This document shows positions 32,832 to 40,158 of a stretch of 64,000 nt of DNA, in pieces. The notes below the pieces were generated by a model. That model saw only the letters and a list, made by a program, of their open reading frames with translations. It did no database searches and was not told where the DNA came from. The stretch's first letter is position 1. The number at the start of each line of letters is the position of its first letter. Source of the DNA: Polyangiaceae bacterium (GTDB taxonomy: Bacteria; Myxococcota_A; Polyangia; Polyangiales; Polyangiaceae); assembly GCA_020633205.1 (NCBI GenBank), contig JACKEB010000014.1:186001-250000 (forward strand), given 5' to 3'. A program made the position numbers and the translations under genes.

Positions 32832-34193
32832 ATGCGAAGCGTAGCGTTGGGTGCAGCAGTACTGGTGTTGGTGGCGTGCTCCAAGAAGGAGAGCGCCGAC
32901 ACACCTCAGCCGGAGCCATCCGCGATGCCGTCAGCCGGGACCGCGGTGACGACCAAGAGCGCGGTGCCCGTGGAAAGCGCAGCGCCGGAGCAAGCGAAGG
33001 ACGACGGCGCTGACTTCGAGGTCGTGAAGGGCCTCAGCGGGAAGTTGTTCCTCGTGGGAGACGCGGTGCTCTCCTGTGGCGGGAGCTGTGAGTTCCCCAG
33101 CACACCTCCCCCCAAGATGCAGATCATGGAAAACGGCGTGGTGAGGGATGCCCCCGAGCTGTGGCCGGCAAACGCGTGGGAGCCGTACCTCCAGGAGATG
33201 AAATCGCAGAAGCTCTCCTCCGAGGTGCGCTTCAGCGGCGACTATCCAAAGCGCTTGTTCGCCCAGGGTTGGGGGGAGGGGCGCACCGGCGAAGGCAACC
33301 TGCCGCAGGTCAAGTTCTTCGTGAAGTACTGGGTGAACGCCACCAGTGATGACCTTGGCTTTCGCTATTTGCAAGCGACGCCGCCGCGGGAGTACGACGA
33401 GGCGCTGCTCTCCTTGCCCACCAAGCGGGATCCGCGACAGAGCTTCAGGTACGGCGCAGACGGGCCCATGCTCGGCGCGGAGGCCAAGTCGCTTTGGATC
33501 CGCACGGCAAAGGAGTGGGTCCACAAGATCGCGCCTTGGCGGGACGGGGTGCAGCTGTATCGCCTGACCAACGGCACCACGCTCGCGGTTCAAGGCGATG
33601 CGTATTTGATCTCGAAGCAGGGGGAGATCAGCAAGCTCAAGCTGCCATCCGGCGCTGAGAGGGCCGTTGATCAAGGCGGCGTCGCGTACTTGTTTGCCTC
33701 GAATCAGGTGCTGAAGCCGAAGCAGCCTGAACGCTTCAAGCTGGCGCCGATTGAGGAGCGCGTCGCCAGTCGCTCGATGGTGGTGAAGAAGCCGTCCGCT
33801 GAGGACGCAGGTGCGGACGCTGAAGCAGCGCCGAACGCATCGATCGAGGCACCTGGCGACTTCAGCGACGCGTGCAAGACGCCGGTCGTCTTGTTGCAGA
33901 CCAGCGACGGCTATCTGCCTCGGGTCGACCAGATCGCCGATGTGTTCCGCAAGCATGCGGATCACGCTCTCGCCTATCCGCTGTACAGGATCACGTTCAC
34001 GTCGGGTCAGCGTTACCTGGTGCGGGCGAAAGACGTGACGGCGGCGAAGCAGTTCGAAGGCTGGGTCAGCGGCGAGCTCAAGGCCGAGTTGAAATGCGTC
34101 GACGTCGACTCCATGTTTCCGTCCGGTAAGGATGACCGTATGGATCGCCTCTTCGTTCACCCCTGGTCAGGAGCGCAGATCGAACTGCCGTGA
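32832..34193 (+). CDS. Lipoprotein of a paralogous family (member 1)
   Basis: A 453-residue lipoprotein; the ATG at 32832 follows AGGAGGCGGAGG and gives MRSVALGAAVLVLVAC with lipobox Cys16. It shares with 38725 and 57617 a Cys motif (CGGSCEFP here), a W-containing segment (ELWPANAWEPYLQEM), and YRLTNGTTLAVQGDAYLISK; with 38725 only, it shares a C-terminal domain beginning DACKTPVVLLQTSDG and ending RLFVHPWSGA. The fold seems beta-rich, possibly a propeller followed by a small domain. The role is unknown. Its stop overlaps the GTG start of the pentahaem cytochrome by 4 bp, so the two are coupled. Confidence 0.82.
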   Translation: MRSVALGAAVLVLVACSKKESADTPQPEPSAMPSAGTAVTTKSAVPVESAAPEQAKDDGADFEVVKGLSGKLFLVGDAVLSCGGSCEFPSTPPPKMQIMENGVVRDAPELWPANAWEPYLQEMKSQKLSSEVRFSGDYPKRLFAQGWGEGRTGEGNLPQVKFFVKYWVNATSDDLGFRYLQATPPREYDEALLSLPTKRDPRQSFRYGADGPMLGAEAKSLWIRTAKEWVHKIAPWRDGVQLYRLTNGTTLAVQGDAYLISKQGEISKLKLPSGAERAVDQGGVAYLFASNQVLKPKQPERFKLAPIEERVASRSMVVKKPSAEDAGADAEAAPNASIEAPGDFSDACKTPVVLLQTSDGYLPRVDQIADVFRKHADHALAYPLYRITFTSGQRYLVRAKDVTAAKQFEGWVSGELKAELKCVDVDSMFPSGKDDRMDRLFVHPWSGAQIELP

Positions 34194-35221
34194 GCGCTTC
34201 GCTTCCTCAGAGCATCGGCGTGGTTGCCGCGAGCGTGCTGTTGGTGCTCGGCGCGGCGAGTCAGCGGTCGTCTCACGCGGCCTCGGAGCGGTTGAGCGCG
34301 TTGCCGCCAGCGGATCAGAATCGACGCTGCGAGGAGTGCCACGCGGATGTCGCTCGGGAGTGGCGCGGCTCGGGTCACCAGCTGGCTTTCACGCGGCCCG
34401 AGTTCCAGCACGCGCTGCTCCGGGAGCCGGAGCACGCCCGCAGCTTTTGCTCGGACTGTCACGCCCCGGAGAGCGTGAAGGAACGCGAGCTACAACTCTC
34501 TGGCGAGGGCGGCGTGAGCGCCAGCGCCGGCGCGCTGGGGGTCGCTTGCACGAGTTGCCACGAGGAAACGGAAGAGAGCGCCCGGGCAAAGCGTGTCGCG
34601 AATGGGCTGGGGCGGACGGCGCCTCACGGCTTCATGGGCACTGCTGGAGACGAAGCCTGCGGCGCCTGCCACGACTTCAGCTTTCAGAACAAGGCATCGA
34701 GCTTCGCGATGCAGCGCACCCTGGCGGAGCACCAGGCCGCGACCAGCAAGGAAACGTGCGTCTCGTGCCATATGGCGCGCTCGGCGGACGCCAAGCACTG
34801 GAGCCACACGTTCCCGGGCGGGCGTGACGCGAAGTTCGTCGCTTCCGCTTTGACGGTGACCGCGAGCCGCTTGGGGCCGGAGGAGGTACGCATCGTGCTC
34901 ACGCCGCGAAACGTGACTCACGCCGTCCCCACTGGGGACTTGTTCCGCCGCCTGGCGGTGACAGTGGAGCTGGCTGATGGATCGCGGCTCGAACGCTACC
35001 TTGCGCGTCACTTCGTAGACTCTCCAGCGGGCCGACGTGAAGCGAGTGACGATCGCGTACACCTGGTCCCGCGCGAGGTAGCCTTTGAATTGCCACGCGG
35101 CAATGAAGGTGGCAAGCTGCGGTGGCGGGTCACCTATCAACGCGTGGCCCATGTTGACCCCAAGCGCGAAGGTGAAGCGACGCTAGATGGTTGGAGCTTG
35201 ATTGCCGCTGGCGAACTCTGA
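34190..35221 (+). CDS. Pentahaem c-type cytochrome
   Basis: A 343-residue secreted cytochrome with a signal peptide (about 1-30). Five C-x-x-C-H haem sites are visible: CEECH, CSDCH, CTSCH, CGACH and CVSCH, all in the first 210 residues, with extra histidines (HQLAFTRPEFQH and HGFMG) as likely axial ligands. This resembles cytochrome c-554-type domains used in respiratory electron transfer. The C-terminal 120 residues form a beta-rich domain with no haem. The GTG start overlaps the stop of the upstream family lipoprotein (GTGA), strongly suggesting joint production. Confidence 0.92.
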   Translation: MSASLPQSIGVVAASVLLVLGAASQRSSHAASERLSALPPADQNRRCEECHADVAREWRGSGHQLAFTRPEFQHALLREPEHARSFCSDCHAPESVKERELQLSGEGGVSASAGALGVACTSCHEETEESARAKRVANGLGRTAPHGFMGTAGDEACGACHDFSFQNKASSFAMQRTLAEHQAATSKETCVSCHMARSADAKHWSHTFPGGRDAKFVASALTVTASRLGPEEVRIVLTPRNVTHAVPTGDLFRRLAVTVELADGSRLERYLARHFVDSPAGRREASDDRVHLVPREVAFELPRGNEGGKLRWRVTYQRVAHVDPKREGEATLDGWSLIAAGEL

Positions 35222-35294
35222 GCCGCGCTGAAGAATCTTGCGTCGCGCTGACGAGCTTTGAGCCGCGCTGACGAGCTTTGAGCCGAGACGGCTC
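35222..35294. terminator. Tandem repeat and hairpin between convergent genes
   Basis: A 20-bp unit, CGCGCTGACGAGCTTTGAGC, is present twice plus a diverged first copy, followed by the hairpin GAGCCG-AGA-CGGCTC at 35280-35294. The region lies between the cytochrome stop and the TetR stop and is likely a terminator. There is no T-run. Confidence 0.5.
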
Positions 35295-35910
35295 AATGCT
35301 TCAGGATGCGCAGCACGATCCGCACCAGGGCATCATCCAGCTCCGCTTGGGAGGGGATGTCGTGCTTGCCGTGAAGCCCCGCTTGCTCCTCTGGGCTCAT
35401 CAACAAGATGCGCGGCAAGGAGAGCGTCAAACCGTGGATCAAGAGCCGTGCCTCCAATGGCTCCAGCGCGGAGTGCTGGCCTAGCAGCGCCACTGCTTCG
35501 CGTACGAAGGACCCAAGGAACTCGGCTTGCCGGCTCGGGTGTAAGCCGCCCCGGCGCGCGGTGGTCATCACCCGCAACGCGACCAGAAGTTCTTCCTCAC
35601 GGATAAACGCGATGAAGCTGCGCAGCGTAGCTTCGACCTTGCGACGCGTGTCGCTGGTCGTGGCGACTGCGGTCAGTGCCGCCTTCACACGCAGCGAGAG
35701 TCGCTCGTGGTAGCCGTCCAGGCACGCTTCGAGCAATGCCTCTTTCGAGGTGAAGTAGTACTGAAGTGTGCTCGGGCTCAGGCCAGCGCGCGCTGCCACG
35801 CGACGCATGGACAGGAATGAGGGGTCCCGCTTCTCGCGGAGCAGCTCCAGCGCCGCCTCCACGATCTGCTTGTGCGTCTTCGCCGAGTCAGACTCTTTGG
35901 GGCGCGCCAA
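35293..35910 (-). CDS. TetR-family transcriptional regulator
   Basis: A 205-residue regulator: VEAALELLREKRDPSFLSMR and RRVAARAGLSPSTLQYYFTS form the HTH, then KEALLEACLDGYHERLSLRV. The C-terminal half is helical with no assigned ligand. It resembles the other TetR here (19495-20109) around YYF and EACLDG. It is separated from the gene upstream by 467 bp, so probably has its own promoter. Target unknown. Confidence 0.92.
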   Translation of the reverse strand: MARPKESDSAKTHKQIVEAALELLREKRDPSFLSMRRVAARAGLSPSTLQYYFTSKEALLEACLDGYHERLSLRVKAALTAVATTSDTRRKVEATLRSFIAFIREEELLVALRVMTTARRGGLHPSRQAEFLGSFVREAVALLGQHSALEPLEARLLIHGLTLSLPRILLMSPEEQAGLHGKHDIPSQAELDDALVRIVLRILKH

Positions 35911-36377
35911 GGTTCTCCTGAAAAACGTGAGGGGAAGGGTCGAGAACTAGTGCCTGATTACTCTGTGCCGCCTGAACGGGGCCGCGGATTAATCGTTCGC
36001 TGTACGACAGGACTGCTTGTTCGCTTTTACGGCTAAAACCAAACACAAACCCCGCACTGCCTCGAACGCGGCGAGGGCCCGCCACGAGCAGTCGCTGGGA
36101 GGAATTTCTGGGCGGATAAGTTCTGCTTCGGAGCTGCTGCTTTGGGCTAGCCAGCGTTGAGGGTCCTTGCTCAGAGACGGGCCGGCTCAAGCTGTGGCAC
36201 CCATCCTTGCGGGGGCGTAAGGCCAGGTGCTGCAATCGTCCATGCCCCGGGAGAGGGAATAGCCCACGTCCTATTCCTGCTCGACCACCGCGGTTGCACC
36301 ACGCCATACCGGCGCCTCAGCGCACGCGCCGAGTTAAGACGGTATGAAATGGAATTGCCGCGGGGTAACAGCGGAAG
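35911..36377. other. Intergenic region, no gene seen
   Basis: This 467-bp stretch should carry the TetR promoter and the 3' end of the roadblock operon. I see no convincing coding frame, RNA gene or strong repeat; some short GC-rich inverted segments are present but weak. Confidence 0.45.
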
Positions 36378-37409
36378 CTAGTTGCGATCGCCGGGCTCGT
36401 CCTGAAGCGGTAGACGAAGCGCTACCTCCGAGTGGCGTTCTCCGCCGATGTAACCCAGCACGCGCTCGAGCTCATCCCGTAGCAACTGCGTGTCGCACGT
36501 GGAGTTCAGCAAAGCGTCCAACGCTTCGTCTCTACCCAAGAGCGGCGCGAGCAGCGGCTGTACGCTGGCTACCGGGTGGCTTTCCAGCTGGTTGAGCCCG
36601 AGGTTTATCAGCTCGATGTCGTGCTCCACGAGCTCTGGCCGCTTGTTCACCTCCAGGGCGAACTCAACGAAGTTGAAGTACTCTTGGAGGAGCCGGCTGC
36701 CGTCCAGCTCATCGTGCGCGCCCTTGCTCGAGCTGACTAGCCAGCCACGGATGCGCTGGAAGAGCTCCTCGAGCACTACGCGGTCGTATGCGCGGAGCTT
36801 GGGGAAGCAAGGTCGGGCGCGCACGACGGCCAGGGTCGTCATCGCGTGACGCAAGGAGTCTTTGAGCTCGGGAACCTCGACTCGACGGGCAGCGCGTCGC
36901 AGCGCTGCATAGGCCTGGCGAGTCTCGAGGGCGGCATCGAGTTCTCGGGCGAAGTAGGGGCGATGCACCGCGCAGCCCAGGATCTCGCAGCAATGCCGAT
37001 GAACGACGCGCAGGCTTCGAGATGCCTCGCGATGCGCCTTTCCGGCGAATCGAATCGCTTCCGCGGATTGCTCGTCGGACAACGTCGAGGCAAAGTCGCG
37101 GAGCAACGCGTTGAGCGCGAAGCGACCGATGAACGCCGCGTCCCCAATGTGGGCCAGAGTGGTGGCGTTTGCCGCTTCGATGCGCCGCGTGAGTTCGCCA
37201 AGGCACGCGGTGGCGGAGGTCAGGATCCCCCGCGTGTCTGCCAGGAGCACGGCGACTCCTTCGCTTGCCGCTAGCTGATCGGCATCCGTAGCGGCCACCC
37301 GCTCCAGGATTCGGTCGACGCTCCACTTGATCTCAGCGCAAAGCGTGCGTGAGTCGCGTGCGGCTCTGGGCTCATCCGTAACTGTGAGCTGCAGGGGAAT
37401 GGCGTTCAT
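36378..37409 (-). CDS. Helical protein of unknown function in the Roadblock operon
   Basis: A 343-residue, almost fully alpha-helical protein with no signal peptide. Recurrent R/E-rich heptad-like helices (e.g. CAEIKWSVDRILERVAATDA, LLADTRGILTSATACLGELT) and Cys/His clusters (HRHCCEILGCAVHRPYFARE) are notable. No family recognised. It follows the Roadblock/LC7 gene after 26 bp, so it may be a partner or effector for a small-GTPase-like switch, which is inferred from neighbourhood only. Confidence 0.65.
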   Translation of the reverse strand: MNAIPLQLTVTDEPRAARDSRTLCAEIKWSVDRILERVAATDADQLAASEGVAVLLADTRGILTSATACLGELTRRIEAANATTLAHIGDAAFIGRFALNALLRDFASTLSDEQSAEAIRFAGKAHREASRSLRVVHRHCCEILGCAVHRPYFARELDAALETRQAYAALRRAARRVEVPELKDSLRHAMTTLAVVRARPCFPKLRAYDRVVLEELFQRIRGWLVSSSKGAHDELDGSRLLQEYFNFVEFALEVNKRPELVEHDIELINLGLNQLESHPVASVQPLLAPLLGRDEALDALLNSTCDTQLLRDELERVLGYIGGERHSEVALRLPLQDEPGDRN

Positions 37410-37435
37410 TTCGGTCTCTCATTCCAAGCGTTGGG

Positions 37436-38053
37436 CTAGAGGCTCATGGACGTGTCGACTTGTGCGAGCTCCATGCGGGCAAGCGCGAGGTTCGACTTCG
37501 CGCGCGTCGTGACGAGATAGAGGAAGATCTCGGGTCGGCTCCGCAGGGGTCGGATGATGTGGTACTGGTCCCTGAGGGTGATCAGGATGTCCTCCATCAA
37601 GTCGCCCAGTCCCAGCTGCTTCATCGCTCGGCGCTTTGCGGAGACCACCTTGGTGTTCAGCGCACTCGCGAGCTCGAGTTCGTAGTCGTCGGCGCCTTGC
37701 ATGCCGAGCACCATGCCGGACTCCGAGTCCACGAGTGAGGCAGCAAGGAAGCCGTCGAGGGACCGGAGCTGCTGGAGCGAGTCATCGATGTTTGACATGG
37801 AGAGGCTCTCAACTGGATGGTGAGCGTTGCGCGACGTGTTGCGATCGATGTGCGCTTTCAAAAGCTGGATGCTGCGCTCGAGCGCCCGGTCCATCGGGTA
37901 GCGACTGCGCGCCTCGGTGAGCAGATCGAGGGCGGCCGTGTACTCACGCTCCTCAAGCAAGCTGAGAAGCGCCCTGTACTCGCTACGGGCATCGCTGGAC
38001 GTACCGCTGCGATCGCGGTGCGACCCAACCGGCGCTGGGACGACTGAGTTCAT
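37436..38053 (-). CDS. Roadblock/LC7-domain protein
   Basis: A 205-residue protein. Residues 1-75 are helical, with a TPR-like pair (EYRALLSLLEEREYTAALDL). Residues about 87-200 form a Roadblock/LC7 domain: LQQLRSLDGFLAASLVDSES, GMVLGMQGADDYELELASAL, VVSAKRRAMKQLGLGDLMED and a last strand in IFLYLVTTRAKSNLALARME. In MglB-like proteins such a domain acts on Ras-like GTPases; none is in this window. The N-terminal start is uncertain. It is likely the first gene of a two-gene operon. Confidence 0.88.
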   Translation of the reverse strand: MNSVVPAPVGSHRDRSGTSSDARSEYRALLSLLEEREYTAALDLLTEARSRYPMDRALERSIQLLKAHIDRNTSRNAHHPVESLSMSNIDDSLQQLRSLDGFLAASLVDSESGMVLGMQGADDYELELASALNTKVVSAKRRAMKQLGLGDLMEDILITLRDQYHIIRPLRSRPEIFLYLVTTRAKSNLALARMELAQVDTSMSL

Positions 38054-38621
38054 CGATTCGAGAGGTGGGCCGCGAGGGGGTGCGGACCAGCAATCATTCG
38101 TGGGTGGCTAACGATCGGTTTCTTACGAAGCGTCAGCTCTTTTTGTTCCCTTGCGGAAAATCAAAATGAGATGCCGACCGGCATGCACGAGGCAACGCTT
38201 CGCGCGCAACCCTCAGCGGATTGCACGGAGCGTGCCGCTCGCCAGAAGCAAAAATCGTCGGTCGTTCAGCACGACGACTGTAGGTTGCGCCCAACAGTTG
38301 TAGTGCCCAGCCCGAAGGCAAAGAGCTACGGGCCTGTCTGACCGCACATGGACCAACGTGGGGGTGCACGTTGGTTCCGTGCGAAAACGAAAGAGGCAGA
38401 CGAAAGTCGCCTAAGCGTAAGGCATAGTAACCGCAGATGGCTTCCATTGGGGGCATGGAGATCGGAGGAATCGAACGCCGTACGAACTTGGATGTTTAGA
38501 TGTACGGGCGGGTGTCAGCCTCCACGAGTGTCAGCGCATGCTGCGCCGGTGTCAGCGCATACTGCGTAGTACGCGCACCGAAGCCGGGTACGAATTCGTA
38601 GGTGCGCACGGTGCAGGGATT
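38054..38621. other. Intergenic region with an inverted repeat
   Basis: Between divergent genes lies about 570 bp before the repeat-bearing leader. It includes the inverted repeat listed next and a short direct repeat, GTGTCAGCGCAT(G/A)CTGCG, at about 38532 and 38550. The promoter of the Roadblock operon should be here. No gene seen. Confidence 0.5.
38352..38375. promoter_or_regulatory. Perfect 9-bp inverted repeat
   Basis: ACCAACGTG-GGGGTG-CACGTTGGT with a 6-bp spacer, in the divergent region between the Roadblock operon and the second family lipoprotein. It could be a regulator-binding site. There is no regulator gene nearby to assign. Confidence 0.5.
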
Positions 38622-38644
38622 GGGTTTGGGGGGAGGAGCGTTGA
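38622..38644 (+). repeat. Dispersed G-rich motif copy upstream of a family lipoprotein
   Basis: GGGTTTGGGGGGAGGAGCGT then TGA, 81 bp before the GTG start of the lipoprotein at 38725. Its tail GTTGA merges into the tandem repeat that follows. Confidence 0.8.
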
Positions 38645-38708
38645 AACGACGCTGTTGAAACGACGCTGTTGAAACGACGCTGTTGAAACGACGCTGTTGA
38701 ACGACGCT
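38640..38708 (+). repeat. 14-bp tandem repeat in a gene leader
   Basis: GTTGAAACGACGCT repeats four times exactly and once with a base missing (38696-38708). The first unit overlaps the tail of the dispersed motif. The array ends 16 bp before the GTG start of the lipoprotein gene, so it is in the promoter or 5' leader. Confidence 0.9.
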
Positions 38709-38724
38709 CACCTGGTGAGAACCC

Positions 38725-40122
38725 GTGCGACTCCTGCTGCCGCGTTGCATCCTGCTGCTCTGCCTGACGAGCTGCTCAAAGCGCTCCGCTGAAGAACTCC
38801 CGCGCCCTGAAGCCAGTGCAGCGGTTTCCTCTTCGCCGTTTTCCTCTCCGCCGCCGTTTTCCTCTTCGCCGCAGGCGTCCCCGGGAACGGCGCTGAAGAG
38901 CGAGAGCTCGGTTTCGAAGGAGCGCGCCTCACCCCCAGAATCCTCGGAGGCGATTCGCCGTGACTTCGAGCTCCGCTGTGACTTCGAGCTCTTTCGCGGG
39001 GCCACTGGGCGGGTGTTCTCGCTGAAGCACGCGGCGCTGATCTGTGCTGAGCCGTGCAGGTTTCCAGCGGCGGGCAAGCAGAAGCTGTGGCTCGTGAAGG
39101 CTGATGCCGCCGAGCCGGCGGACCAGTACTGGCCGAGCAATGTGTGGGGCACGTACTCCGGCGCGATGCAGCAGGCCGATCTGCATACGCAGGTCAGCTT
39201 CTTGGGGGCGTACCCTGGGGAAGTGATGGCCTTCGGCGCTGCGGAATCTCGCAGTGGTGAAGGCAACCTACCGCTGGTCAGGTTCGTTTCCGGTGCTTGG
39301 CGCCGCGACTATCGGGAGATCCCCAGCGACAAGCCTTCGCTGCCCCCGCGGGAATACGATGCAGCGCTGCTCTCGGCACCGGTGGACCGGAACCCGCTCT
39401 ATTCCTTCGCGTATGGCGCCGGTGCGCCAGCGATGGCGACGGACAAGGACGCGTTGTTGATCCACGACGGCAAGCAGTGGACGACGAAGCCCGCCGAGTG
39501 GGGGCGCTACGCTCAGCTGACGCGGCTGGCCGATGGGAACACGTTGGTCGTCGAGCAGGGTGCGTGGCTGATCACACCCAAAGGAGAGATCAGCCTGCTG
39601 GATGTCGAGCTACCCCACGCGGAAACGGCAGTCGACATCGCAGGCGAGACCTGGCTGCTCGACGACACGCACTTGTGGAGACCCCGGGAAAAGGGACGCT
39701 TCAAGTCGGCGCAACCGCCGAAGCGAACTGCGAGGGGCAGCTCGACGCTGGCCAAGCCGATCAAGGACCCGACGGAGTTCAACGCCCAGTGCAAGACGCC
39801 AATCGTGATCGTGAACCACAGCGACGGCACCCAAGTCCACGGCGAGGTGGTTGCCAGCCTGTTCGCGGAGGATCGTGGAAACGGAGCAGGTCTCGAGGCT
39901 TACGCCGTGAGGTTCGCCATGGGGGATCGCAGCGTGGTGCAGGCCAAGGACAAGGCGACCGCAGAGCGCCTGCTCGACGTGTTGAAGAGCCGTCAGCACT
40001 TGAGTGGAGAGCTTCGCTGCGCCGACTTGAAGGCGCTGTTGCCAGACCCCTACGCGGGCTCAGCGTATCTTCGGCGCCTGTTCATCCACGCGCGCTCGGG
40101 CGCGTTGCTCGAGCTGACTTGA
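38725..40122 (+). CDS. Lipoprotein of the paralogous family (member 2)
   Basis: A 465-residue lipoprotein; GTG start gives MRLLLPRCILLLCLTSC (lipobox Cys17) and a Ser/Pro-rich linker follows. Shared family blocks: ALICAEPCRFP, YWPSNVWGTYSGAM, LTRLADGNTLVVEQGAWLIT and the C-terminal CKTPIVIVNHSDGTQVHGEV to RLFIHARSGALLE, similar to member 1 (32832). Cysteines at AEPC and CRFP suggest a disulfide. Unlike member 1, no cytochrome gene follows. The leader holds a motif and a 14-bp repeat. Function unknown. Confidence 0.82.
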   Translation: MRLLLPRCILLLCLTSCSKRSAEELPRPEASAAVSSSPFSSPPPFSSSPQASPGTALKSESSVSKERASPPESSEAIRRDFELRCDFELFRGATGRVFSLKHAALICAEPCRFPAAGKQKLWLVKADAAEPADQYWPSNVWGTYSGAMQQADLHTQVSFLGAYPGEVMAFGAAESRSGEGNLPLVRFVSGAWRRDYREIPSDKPSLPPREYDAALLSAPVDRNPLYSFAYGAGAPAMATDKDALLIHDGKQWTTKPAEWGRYAQLTRLADGNTLVVEQGAWLITPKGEISLLDVELPHAETAVDIAGETWLLDDTHLWRPREKGRFKSAQPPKRTARGSSTLAKPIKDPTEFNAQCKTPIVIVNHSDGTQVHGEVVASLFAEDRGNGAGLEAYAVRFAMGDRSVVQAKDKATAERLLDVLKSRQHLSGELRCADLKALLPDPYAGSAYLRRLFIHARSGALLELT

Positions 40123-40158
40123 AGTCGATTGGCGCAACTGGGGAGTGCCCGAGCCACT

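Noticed and set aside
32931..34160. 409-codon minus-strand frame opposite a family lipoprotein gene
   Set aside because: The plus strand has a lipoprotein signal and ribosome site and paralogues; the frame is a codon-bias shadow.
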